Assembly (NCBI GenBank): GCA_002293265.1
Contig: DBCW01000016.1
Coordinates: 1-6,342, forward strand
Length of the DNA: 6,342 bases
Origin: Eggerthellales bacterium UBA948
Lineage (GTDB): Bacteria > Actinomycetota > Coriobacteriia > Coriobacteriales > UBA8131
Direction of reading: 5' to 3'
The notes beneath the pieces are model-generated. The model had not been told where the DNA came from and searched no databases. It saw only the letters and a list, made by a program, of their open reading frames with translations. The position numbers and the translations under genes are program-made. Positions within the stretch are counted from its first letter, which is position 1. Every line of letters begins with the position of its first letter. This document shows, piece by piece, positions 1 through 6,196 of the stretch.

Positions 1-477
1 ACATTAGCGGAAGAAAAGAAACCTACTACTGTTGTGGATTATATTGATGTTCCAATCGAGAAGAGAAGACCTTATCAAAATGTAAGAACTCAAAGTAATC
101 AACCATATGATATGCATGTTCAATTTGCTAACTATACCATCAATCAAGCAGCTCCTAGTGTTTCAATAGGATTAAACAGCAATGATGAATTTGACTTTAT
201 AGAAGAGCCGCACGAGAAACCCTCGATGGATTTTACCGGAGACATGATCCCCAAAATAGTTACATCAATATACGGTTCTAGGGAGCAAGCGATAATTACA
301 CCGGGTATAGCTAGCACCAATAAAAAAGTACCAACAAAACCCATGAGTCCAAAATCTGCTGCTGTTGCATGGTTGTTTAACGAGAAGCCTAATTCGGGCA
401 GACATTTTAAAACAGTTAAGCAAACAACAGACAATATCCCCGGAGCCACTGTCTCAAAGATCCATTCTGTGGCTTAG
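1..477 (+). CDS. Partial hypothetical protein, C-terminal part only, hydrophilic and probably disordered
   Basis: This reading frame is open from the first base of the window to a TAG at 475-477, so the gene almost certainly begins to the left. A GTG at 34 is in frame but has no Shine-Dalgarno sequence before it, so I do not take it as the start. The visible 158 residues are rich in Pro, Asn, Gln, Lys, Ser and Thr. They contain no membrane segment and no catalytic motif that I recognise. The composition suggests a flexible tail or linker region of a larger protein. Its codons look more A/T-rich (many AGA, ATA, CAA, AAT) than those of the neighbouring enzyme genes. It converges on gltX, with only 18 bases between the two stop codons. 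I do not recognise the family and assign no function. Confidence 0.6.
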   Translation, partial: TLAEEKKPTTVVDYIDVPIEKRRPYQNVRTQSNQPYDMHVQFANYTINQAAPSVSIGLNSNDEFDFIEEPHEKPSMDFTGDMIPKIVTSIYGSREQAIITPGIASTNKKVPTKPMSPKSAAVAWLFNEKPNSGRHFKTVKQTTDNIPGATVSKIHSVA

Positions 478-484
478 CCCGGGG
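438..484. terminator. Imperfect 12-bp stem at the convergent gene ends, candidate bidirectional terminator
   Basis: CCCCGG (438-443) plus AGCCAC (444-449) can pair with GTGGCT (469-474) plus CCGGGG (479-484). This gives twelve pairs with a 19-base loop (450-468) and a 4-base bulge TAGC (475-478) on one side. For the - strand operon the stem starts 11 bases after the gltX stop, the usual place for an intrinsic terminator. The tract after it on that strand is rich in T (ATATTGTCTGTTG) but is not a clean T run. For the + strand gene the stem lies over the last codons and stop. The stem is visible in the sequence; its role as a terminator is inferred, and the large loop and weak T tract count against it. 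Confidence 0.4.
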
Positions 485-500
485 CTTAAACATATTTAAG
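485..500. repeat. Short perfect inverted repeat over the gltX stop codon
   Basis: CTTAAA (485-490) and TTTAAG (495-500) are perfect reverse complements separated by CATA. The repeat directly follows the GC-rich stem at 438-484 and covers the gltX stop codon (TAA on the - strand, 496-498). Being A/T-only apart from its outer pair it would be a weak hairpin. It may assist termination or be chance. Confidence 0.35.
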
Positions 501-2046
501 ATGCAATAACAGTAGCTTTTAAAAGCCTTGCTATGGTATTTATTGCTCCAAGTAACTCAATGGATTCAAACAAAGGCGGAGAGACAGTGTTGCCGCATAT
601 AGCAACCCTGACAGCCTGAAACACCACTTTAGGTTTTATGCCCATTTCATCAGGAAGCTTGCGCAATTCATCCTCAATGCAAGTAGTATTCCAGTTGAGC
701 TCAGAGGAAGAAAGTACTTCAGTAACTCTTTCAAGGATGTGTTTTGCGCCCTCAACCTTAAGGCACTTATTTATCGATGCTTCATCAAGATATACATCTG
801 ATCCGCTAAATAGATATGCTGTCATTTTGGCAGCTTCATCAATCGTCTTAGCTCTTTCAGCGATTAAAGGATATATGTCTTCGTACCATTTACGGTTTTT
901 GTCAACATCGTTTTCAATGTCAGTATCATTAGCTTTAGCGCCGCTCACTAACTGCATGTCCGAGTCATACATGACTGACCCGTTGCGAATGAAACCATAC
1001 TCACGAAGATATGGCAGTAAGGCATCAATAAAATCGGGAGCACCCATTTCTTTGATGTAACTGGCGTTAACCCACTCCAATTTTTTCTCATCAAAGACAG
1101 CCGAATTCTTTGATACTCTGTCTAGACTAAAATTATCACAGAGTACCTCAGCATCAAAAATAGTTGTCTCACCATCTAGCGACCAGCCCAGCAAAGAAAG
1201 ATAGTTAAGCAATGCTCCCGGGAAAAACCCTTGTTCCTTATAGGCTTCAACACTTGTTGCGCCGTGACGCTTTGATAAACGCTTACCATCCGGTCCCAGT
1301 ATCATCGAGAGATGCGCAAACCTGGGCACAGGCATACCTAAAGCCTCGTAGACCAATATCTGTTTGGGCGTATTGGACAGGTGGTCGTCACCTCTGATGA
1401 CGTGAGATATCTTCATCAGGGCATCATCTAAACAAACAACATAGTTATAAGTAGGGGAGCCGTCTGAACGAACGAGGATGAAATCGTCCATCTGAGTTAT
1501 CGGAAAGGTCGTGTTGCCAAATACCAGATCATCAAACTCTACGTCACCTCTGTCTAGTGGAATTTTAAGTCTCCAAGTGTGTGCCTCACCGTTGTTAATG
1601 CGCGCGCTAGCCTCTTCTTTAGATAAATGACGACATTTGCGGTCATAGCCGCTATAGTTTTTTGCGGCCATTGCCGCATCACGTCTTTGCGCCAGCTCGT
1701 CAGTAGTGCAAAAACAAGGATAAACTGCATCTTTCGCCTTAAGAGACTCGAGAGCCTCACCATATGTAGAAAAGCGTTCGGTTTGTAGGTAAGGTCCGTA
1801 GTCGCCGCCAACTTCCGGGCCTTCATCCCAGCTCAGCCCCAGCCACTTTAGTGATCTGATTATCTGAGCAGTATTTTGCGGGGTAGAACGCTCGGGGTCG
1901 GTGTCTTCGATGCGTAGTATGAACTTGCCGCCATTGCGCTTTGCAAACGCCCAGTTATATACAGCCGTGCGTGCACCACCAATGTGCAGATTTCCTGTAG
2001 GCGACGGTGCAAAGCGCACACGGATATCGTTTGTTGTTTCAGTCAT
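496..2046 (-). CDS. gltX: Glutamyl-tRNA synthetase (glutamate--tRNA ligase), class I
   Basis: The enzyme charges tRNA(Glu) with L-glutamate using ATP in the cytoplasm. The 516-residue protein begins with the class I signature APSPTGNLHIGG (residues 13-24, the HIGH motif). It continues through RIEDTD (45-50) and carries the KMSKS-equivalent GKRLSKR (254-260). A zinc site of the E. coli GluRS type is seen as C111-x-C113-x24-C138-x-H140. The C-terminal anticodon-binding part ends in a typical stretch, KPKVVFQAVRVAICGN near 471-486. The length is slightly above the usual 470-500, with what looks like a short acidic insertion near 357-382. Reading starts at the ATG at 2046, which gives the normal N-terminus. 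The upstream AGAAGAAAG is only a weak ribosome binding site. The gene is third in the block, 42 bases after the ATP-grasp ligase gene and with no terminator between, so read-through from it is likely. Confidence 0.97.
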   Translation of the reverse strand: MTETTNDIRVRFAPSPTGNLHIGGARTAVYNWAFAKRNGGKFILRIEDTDPERSTPQNTAQIIRSLKWLGLSWDEGPEVGGDYGPYLQTERFSTYGEALESLKAKDAVYPCFCTTDELAQRRDAAMAAKNYSGYDRKCRHLSKEEASARINNGEAHTWRLKIPLDRGDVEFDDLVFGNTTFPITQMDDFILVRSDGSPTYNYVVCLDDALMKISHVIRGDDHLSNTPKQILVYEALGMPVPRFAHLSMILGPDGKRLSKRHGATSVEAYKEQGFFPGALLNYLSLLGWSLDGETTIFDAEVLCDNFSLDRVSKNSAVFDEKKLEWVNASYIKEMGAPDFIDALLPYLREYGFIRNGSVMYDSDMQLVSGAKANDTDIENDVDKNRKWYEDIYPLIAERAKTIDEAAKMTAYLFSGSDVYLDEASINKCLKVEGAKHILERVTEVLSSSELNWNTTCIEDELRKLPDEMGIKPKVVFQAVRVAICGNTVSPPLFESIELLGAINTIARLLKATVIAS

Positions 2047-2088
2047 TTTTGAAGCTTTCTTCTAGTTACGTATTTTATTTCAGCTGGG

Positions 2089-3621
2089 CTATGCAGTACG
2101 GACTGCGAGCCCCGAGTCTTGATCATAATTGCTTAGCAGCGACGCAAGTGTTAGACCTCCGGCAAACCCGGCAATGATTCCTGCTCTACCCGCACGTACA
2201 AACAATCCACTGAACTTGCCATTATATACGTACATACCGGTCAGGTTATTCCAACCGTCTAAAAACTTGGGATTATCCGCTAAGTCTCCTGCAAGCCAAC
2301 TATCGCGATCTACGTATTTAGGTTGGCCGTCCTTGTTCACAGGAACCAGTCGGGAGTTAGTTGACGCATATTGTTTGCAATACTTTTGAACAATGTAGCG
2401 CTGTTTACTGCACTCATCAACCAGCTTTTCCCAAGTAGCAAGGTCTTTGTCACAACCTGCGTGAACTCCTTTTGAAGCGTAGCCATCTTCAGGTTTGAGT
2501 ATCCACTGATCTTTGTTTTTCTTGATCGTATCAATATCAATATGGCTTTCACCTAAAATAGCTGTAAAAGGAATATGTTTCTGGATAAAATCGATCTCTT
2601 CTTTGTCGAGGAAGTGCGCAGTCATAGGGTTGTGTAACACTGCAAACAACTGCTTACAATGCGCAACGTGGGTTACAAATCCGCCGATCATGCAAACGGC
2701 TTTGTCTGTAACTGCACTTACCAAGGCGTTGGCTCCTCTGTTTGGCGTTGAATCCTGCTCCAAAGCTGTAACCACTTCGCCGGTAACCGCGCGCCTGTAA
2801 ATAGCATCAATGCGAACAAAAGCTATCTCGGCAGCAGCATTTTCTACCGGTATCGCGTTCGTACCGGCACCAATTGTTAAACCGATATCATTATCGGCAT
2901 TTATTTGAGCATATAAGAAACCATCTTTACAAACCAGATCCGCTACGTCGCATACGATGCAACGATGTCCCTGTTCTTTAAAACGCCGTTGAAACTCGAG
3001 AAACTCGTAAATTGTTGAACTGGCGGTAAAGTCTATAATTGCGATAGTAGGATTATCGATAGCTTGTTCAAAAGATTGATAGATGTTTAAGAATTCTCGG
3101 ATCCAGCCATCAAATAGCTCTTGTCGCTCCAGCTTCAATTTGTTTTCAAGGTTTTGAAAAACATTCGTTTTGGTTAAGGCTAAACCGGTCTCACGGTCTT
3201 CGTTCATCGCCGAAGTGCCATCAGTATTGAACTCACAAAAACCAAAATCTAAGTTTTCTTCGTCCAAAAAGATGTCCATTCGCATGATTGGGATAACGCT
3301 CGCGTAACCGGTTGGTAAGCAAATGAGTTTTTCTAAAATGGGAGAGAAACCAAACAACTCTCTATATTCAGCATCATCCAAAAATCTTCGGGTCACTTTT
3401 TCCAATATCTTGTAAGTCTTATTTACCACATCATCCATAAAGCGCAATGCCATCATATCGTAGATTTTGGGAACATAACCGACACCGATAACGTCATCGT
3501 GGTATATGGCTGTAGAACCCATCAAGTACTTTTGTGCGCTTAAGCGACCATCAATATCGCCTTCCAGCTCATCCAGGCACTTGAGATAGGTTTGTCTGAG
3601 GTCTACCATTGAACTTCTCAT
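2089..3621 (-). CDS. Circularly permuted ATP-grasp ligase, glutathionylspermidine-synthase-like
   Basis: Probable cytoplasmic ATP-dependent carboxylate-amine ligase of 510 residues. Features that recall the glutathionylspermidine-synthase / CP-ATP-grasp families are R114-x-D116 followed by an acidic strand with CEFNTDGTSAMNEDRE (129-144); a basic pair R276-R277; K323; WILKPEDGYASKGV (373-386) with K376 as the likely nucleotide-phosphate lysine; a hinge-like YIVQKYC (409-415); and a closing GMYVYNGKFSGLFVRAG (462-478). There is no N-terminal CHAP-type amidase domain like that of the bifunctional E. coli enzyme, so it would be synthetase-only. Its ATG abuts the stop of the glutamate-cysteine ligase gene (TAA then ATG), with GGTGG eight bases upstream. 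An in-frame ATG at 3609 is an alternative start. From context, gamma-glutamylcysteine is the likely acceptor or donor substrate, but the second substrate (glycine, a polyamine, another amine) cannot be read from the sequence. Confidence 0.75.
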   Translation of the reverse strand: MRSSMVDLRQTYLKCLDELEGDIDGRLSAQKYLMGSTAIYHDDVIGVGYVPKIYDMMALRFMDDVVNKTYKILEKVTRRFLDDAEYRELFGFSPILEKLICLPTGYASVIPIMRMDIFLDEENLDFGFCEFNTDGTSAMNEDRETGLALTKTNVFQNLENKLKLERQELFDGWIREFLNIYQSFEQAIDNPTIAIIDFTASSTIYEFLEFQRRFKEQGHRCIVCDVADLVCKDGFLYAQINADNDIGLTIGAGTNAIPVENAAAEIAFVRIDAIYRRAVTGEVVTALEQDSTPNRGANALVSAVTDKAVCMIGGFVTHVAHCKQLFAVLHNPMTAHFLDKEEIDFIQKHIPFTAILGESHIDIDTIKKNKDQWILKPEDGYASKGVHAGCDKDLATWEKLVDECSKQRYIVQKYCKQYASTNSRLVPVNKDGQPKYVDRDSWLAGDLADNPKFLDGWNNLTGMYVYNGKFSGLFVRAGRAGIIAGFAGGLTLASLLSNYDQDSGLAVRTA

Positions 3622-5001
3622 TTAAAAATCCACCAATGTTTTTCTGCCGGCAATGAGCATTGCCAGGGGTTCAAGATAACCTCGCTCCTCTTTGTCCAAT
3701 GATTCGTTTGCGCATAATATCAACTCGTCTAACCAATTTTCAGCCGGACACTGGTACACGATCGCATCATAACCATCCTCACGAAGAGCAATTTTTGCGT
3801 CGACAACATCATCTGCATCAAAATCTTGAAGTCGTTTGCCCAAGATATCTAATGCCTCAGCATTATAAAAAATACCTTTTATTAGTGCCGCAAATGCTAA
3901 TGCATATTGGATAGGCATGGCATCGGCAGCGCGTATCTCAACATAGGTCTTAAAGCGAACATCGTAAAAGAACAGCGACAATATGTGTTCTACGGTACTT
4001 CGATTTAGTTCTTGCCCTGCCAGAAGCTCACTGAATGTTGTTTCGCCTAAGTATTGAGAGATATGCAGACTATCAGAATCGGAATTATCAAAAGAAAAAA
4101 TTGCCGGCGAGTTAAATATCTTATTTGCATAGGACAAGAAGCTAAAATCTTCATCAAAGGTATTGGGCATAGTTTTTGAGCGCAACTCATCAACATCATC
4201 CCATATGGCTGTTCTTACCATACGATCCGTTACAGGTAGCCCCGACCCGGTCAGTCGCTTAGTGTTGCCCCTTAACGCTATCGGTTCATTTTCAAATATC
4301 GGGCTGTTGTCGGTTACGAACGCAAAAAGTGGACTCAATAAGCTTGCTATTTTGAATTTTTGCACCGCATCATCCTCAGAGGAAAAATCAATGCTTACCT
4401 GAGTAGATGCACTGGCTCGCATCATACAAATACCATGTTGTCCGGTGTTTTTAAAATGCTGATCCATAAAAAGGTATCGAGACTTTGGTAAAAGCGGAAT
4501 ATCTTTAGCCGCAATCGATGGGTGATACCCCAGCTCCACAATTTCAAAATCCAGCTCTTCAAGTATTGCATCCAGCTCTATGCGAAATTTTTTATACTCT
4601 TCGTCAAGTTCAGATATATGAATCACCGGACCTATACTGATCTCTAATTGTGCTCCCGGCTCCAGTGTGATGTTGGAATACTTTCGCGATAACCCCATAA
4701 GATACTTAGTGCCATCGGATTCTTCTTCATAAACGCAGTCATCATAATAAGGCGCCAAACGCTCAAGTACTGTTTGTACGCCGGCTTCACCGGTCTGCGA
4801 GTTATCCAGATATGGTACATATCCACCGTCGCTTTTTCGCACAATAAAGTGCTCCAGCTCAAAGCCAATATGTTCTTCGGTCTTATGCCCTGATCCATTG
4901 ATCGTATTGTTGATGCCACTTCTAATATAGTCAGATATAGCTTTGATCTGCTGAGACGCAAACGCTTTAGCTATTGTCTCGATATCGCCTTGTTGGCTCA
5001 T
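3622..5001 (-). CDS. gshA: Glutamate-cysteine ligase, GCS2 family (plant/alphaproteobacterial-like type)
   Basis: This enzyme joins the gamma-carboxyl of L-glutamate to L-cysteine with ATP, the first step of glutathione-type thiol synthesis. The 459-residue protein shows the family landmarks in order: IGFELEHF (45-52, acidic metal/ATP strand); ITLEPGAQLEIS (111-122); DIPLLPKSRY (167-176); MMRASASTQVSIDFSSE (193-209), closely matching the plant enzyme's T-x-QVNLDFSSE segment; DNSPIF (231-236); IWDD with a following Arg (267-274); and YVEIRAAD (353-360). This pattern and length fit a true glutamate-cysteine ligase better than the shorter YbdK-type ligases. EgtA of the ergothioneine pathway is in the same superfamily, but no egtB, C, D or E genes are visible here. 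The start at 5001 is preceded by AAGGAA four bases upstream. It is first in the - strand block and its stop abuts the ATP-grasp gene. The symbol reflects function, not orthology to E. coli gshA. Confidence 0.88.
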   Translation of the reverse strand: MSQQGDIETIAKAFASQQIKAISDYIRSGINNTINGSGHKTEEHIGFELEHFIVRKSDGGYVPYLDNSQTGEAGVQTVLERLAPYYDDCVYEEESDGTKYLMGLSRKYSNITLEPGAQLEISIGPVIHISELDEEYKKFRIELDAILEELDFEIVELGYHPSIAAKDIPLLPKSRYLFMDQHFKNTGQHGICMMRASASTQVSIDFSSEDDAVQKFKIASLLSPLFAFVTDNSPIFENEPIALRGNTKRLTGSGLPVTDRMVRTAIWDDVDELRSKTMPNTFDEDFSFLSYANKIFNSPAIFSFDNSDSDSLHISQYLGETTFSELLAGQELNRSTVEHILSLFFYDVRFKTYVEIRAADAMPIQYALAFAALIKGIFYNAEALDILGKRLQDFDADDVVDAKIALREDGYDAIVYQCPAENWLDELILCANESLDKEERGYLEPLAMLIAGRKTLVDF

Positions 5002-5062
5002 AAGCTTCCTTCACTCACTCCCTGATCCAGCCATAACCCCCTCATGTGCCAGTAATGTAGTA

Positions 5063-5084
5063 AAGCACCGATTGATCGGCACTT
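5063..5084 (-). promoter_or_regulatory. Hairpin or operator palindrome in the probable leader of the thiol operon
   Basis: On the - strand, AAGTGCCGA and TCGGTGCTT flank a TCAA loop. As RNA this is a nine-pair stem with two G-U pairs, followed by TTACTACATT. As DNA the core CCGAT-TG-ATCGG (5068-5079) is an exact palindrome. It lies about 60 bases upstream of the ligase start codon. It could be an RNA leader structure or a repressor site. The tract after it is too poor in T for a confident terminator. Confidence 0.35.
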
Positions 5085-5143
5085 CTCTTGGTCAGAATAA
5101 CACACCACTTGCGCGGCCTCATACTTAGTTTTCTGTTCGTTTC

Positions 5144-5172
5144 TTGTTGGTGCATTATGTATAGACTATACT
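5144..5172 (+). promoter_or_regulatory. Candidate sigma-70-type promoter for the metal ABC transporter operon
   Basis: TTGTTG (5144-5149) and TATACT (5167-5172) are spaced by 17 bases. The -10 element differs from TATAAT at one base; the -35 element is weak. Transcription would begin near 5179, giving a leader of about 45 bases. An 11-base perfect palindrome, TATAG-A-CTATA (5160-5170), overlaps the -10 element and could be a regulator site or simply part of the promoter. Confidence 0.45.
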
Positions 5173-5194
5173 GTTGATTATTGCACATCCTAGT

Positions 5195-5212
5195 CTACAT
5201 GTAGTTTACATG
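5195..5212 (+). promoter_or_regulatory. Overlapping palindromes and a direct repeat before the lipoprotein gene, candidate operator
   Basis: CTACATGTAG (5195-5204) is a perfect palindrome. It overlaps CATGTA-GTT-TACATG (5198-5212), an inverted repeat with perfect 6-base arms. TACATG also recurs as a direct repeat at 5196-5201 and 5207-5212, 11 bases or about one helix turn apart. The site would lie just downstream of the inferred transcription start and 2 bases before the GGAG ribosome binding site. It could be an operator for a metal-responsive repressor, but it does not match a Zur, AdcR or MntR consensus that I know. Confidence 0.4.
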
Positions 5213-5214
5213 AT

Positions 5215-5218
5215 GGAG
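5215..5218 (+). promoter_or_regulatory. Ribosome binding site fixing the lipoprotein start at 5225
   Basis: GGAG lies six bases before the ATG at 5225. It decides against the upstream in-frame starts at 5174, 5210 and 5213, which have no such site or lie upstream of or directly next to it. The chosen start also gives a normal lipoprotein signal peptide, whereas the longer versions add non-signal residues in front. Confidence 0.7.
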
Positions 5219-5224
5219 TCAGAA

Positions 5225-6196
5225 ATGAGATTCTTTAGAAAAAACAGAGGTGCTTTTGGGAGATTTTTCTTAGCCGCTACACTCGTGTTCTCTGTGCTTA
5301 CGCTATCTGCCTGCGCCAATACAAACGCAAGTGTAGCTGCCGACAAAAGTAGGCCGCAAATTATCACAACAGTTTTTGCTTCATATGATTTCGCGCGCCA
5401 AATAGTTGGTGATTTGGCTGACGTAAGCATGTTGGTGCCACCGGGAAGTGAGACGCACTCTTACGAACCAACTCCGCAAGATATCATTTCACTTGAAGAC
5501 TGCAATATATTTATTTACGCAGGTGGGGAGTCGGATGCTTGGGTCGATAATCTGCTTACTTCGATTAACAACGACAAGATGATCGTGATAAAAATGATCG
5601 ATTGTGTAAATACTGTGGATGAAGACATTGCTGTTTTAGCTGATCCATCAACGGCTGAAGAAGAGGGAGAATTGGACGAGCATGTTTGGACTTCGCTTAA
5701 TAATGCCGCGATCATCACACAGACTATCTCCGATGAAATATGCGCTATCGATGAAGAGAATCACGATCAGTATGAGAGAAACACGGCTGCTTTTTGCGGC
5801 GAATTAACAAAACTGAATAACGAGATAAAGGGTATTGTCGATTCCGGTAGCAAGAAATTCCTTGTATTTGGCGATAGATTTCCTTTCAGATATTTTGCCG
5901 ATGATTACGGACTGGAGTGCAAGGCAGCTTTCCCCGGATGCTCTACTGCAACAGAAGCTAGCGCGAAAACTGTAGCTGCGTTGGTAGATGTGGTCAGACA
6001 AGAAAGCGTCCCGGTAGTGCTTTATCGTGAGTTGTCCGATCATAAAATAGCTGACTCAATAGCCAACGAGACGGGAACTCAGGCGCTTGAGCTTCACTCT
6101 TGTCACAATATTACAAAAAGTGATTTTGACAGCGGCGCAACTTATTTGAGCATTATGAAAAAGAATGCGGACACCTTAAAGATTGCTCTGGCCTAA
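5225..6196 (+). CDS. Metal ABC transporter substrate-binding lipoprotein (ZnuA/AdcA/MntC-like, cluster A-I)
   Basis: Captures a divalent metal ion, most likely zinc or manganese, outside the membrane and passes it to an ABC permease. Read from 5225, the protein has 323 residues. It starts with a lipoprotein signal peptide: basic MRFFRKNR, a hydrophobic stretch to about residue 27, and the lipobox LSAC with C30 as the lipidated residue. Family landmarks are GSETHSYEPTPQDI (75-87) with H78 as the first metal ligand and DEHVWTS (151-157) with H153 as the second. The usual third-ligand segment H-D-A-F-G-Y-F is replaced by GDRFPFRYF (216-224). H291 and H294 occupy the region where the family normally supplies an Asp or Glu ligand. 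The His-rich loop of zinc-type ZnuA proteins is absent; an acidic stretch (DPSTAEEEGELDE, 140-152) stands there. Besides C30 there are seven cysteines. The metal cannot be told from the sequence. The stop abuts the ATPase gene. Confidence 0.9.
   Translation: MRFFRKNRGAFGRFFLAATLVFSVLTLSACANTNASVAADKSRPQIITTVFASYDFARQIVGDLADVSMLVPPGSETHSYEPTPQDIISLEDCNIFIYAGGESDAWVDNLLTSINNDKMIVIKMIDCVNTVDEDIAVLADPSTAEEEGELDEHVWTSLNNAAIITQTISDEICAIDEENHDQYERNTAAFCGELTKLNNEIKGIVDSGSKKFLVFGDRFPFRYFADDYGLECKAAFPGCSTATEASAKTVAALVDVVRQESVPVVLYRELSDHKIADSIANETGTQALELHSCHNITKSDFDSGATYLSIMKKNADTLKIALA

Larger units (their letters stand above)
5002..5224. promoter_or_regulatory. Divergent intergenic region between the thiol-synthesis and metal-transport operons
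   Basis: All transcription of the glutamate-cysteine ligase block (leftward) and the metal ABC transporter (rightward) must start in or near these 223 bases. I find no open frame, tRNA or long repeat here. The left part holds a leader hairpin for the - strand. The right part holds a candidate + strand promoter and a cluster of palindromes just before the lipoprotein gene. A clear - strand promoter could not be picked. Shared regulation of the two operons is possible but is an inference from the layout. Confidence 0.7.

Noticed and set aside
144..449. A 101-codon frame on the - strand with hydrophobic, membrane-like segments, opposite the unknown + strand gene
   Set aside because: It starts at a GTG with poor ribosome binding context and lies wholly antisense to a frame that stays open from the window edge. 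Hydrophobic peptides are a common artefact when a hydrophilic gene is read on its opposite strand.
638..1060. A 140-codon + strand frame inside gltX
   Set aside because: It is antisense to the well-supported gltX coding sequence and its peptide is Ser/Leu-rich without any family motif.
3660..4961. Several 79-105-codon frames on both strands within the glutamate-cysteine ligase gene
   Set aside because: The ligase frame carries all the family motifs end to end, and the others show none, so they are shadow frames.
3622..5001. Reading the ligase as EgtA of ergothioneine synthesis
   Set aside because: No ergothioneine genes (egtB, egtC, egtD, egtE) are in the window, and the motifs resemble the plant/alphaproteobacterial enzyme more closely.
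5174..5224. Longer N-terminus for the metal-binding lipoprotein starting at 5174
   Set aside because: It would place 17 extra residues before the signal peptide and run through the palindrome cluster. The ATG at 5225 has a GGAG site at good spacing and gives a standard lipoprotein signal.
5085..5224. A - strand promoter for the ligase operon
   Set aside because: TATA-like stretches such as CATAAT and TTATTC exist on this strand, but none has an acceptable -35 partner at 16-18 bases, so I could not support a specific site.
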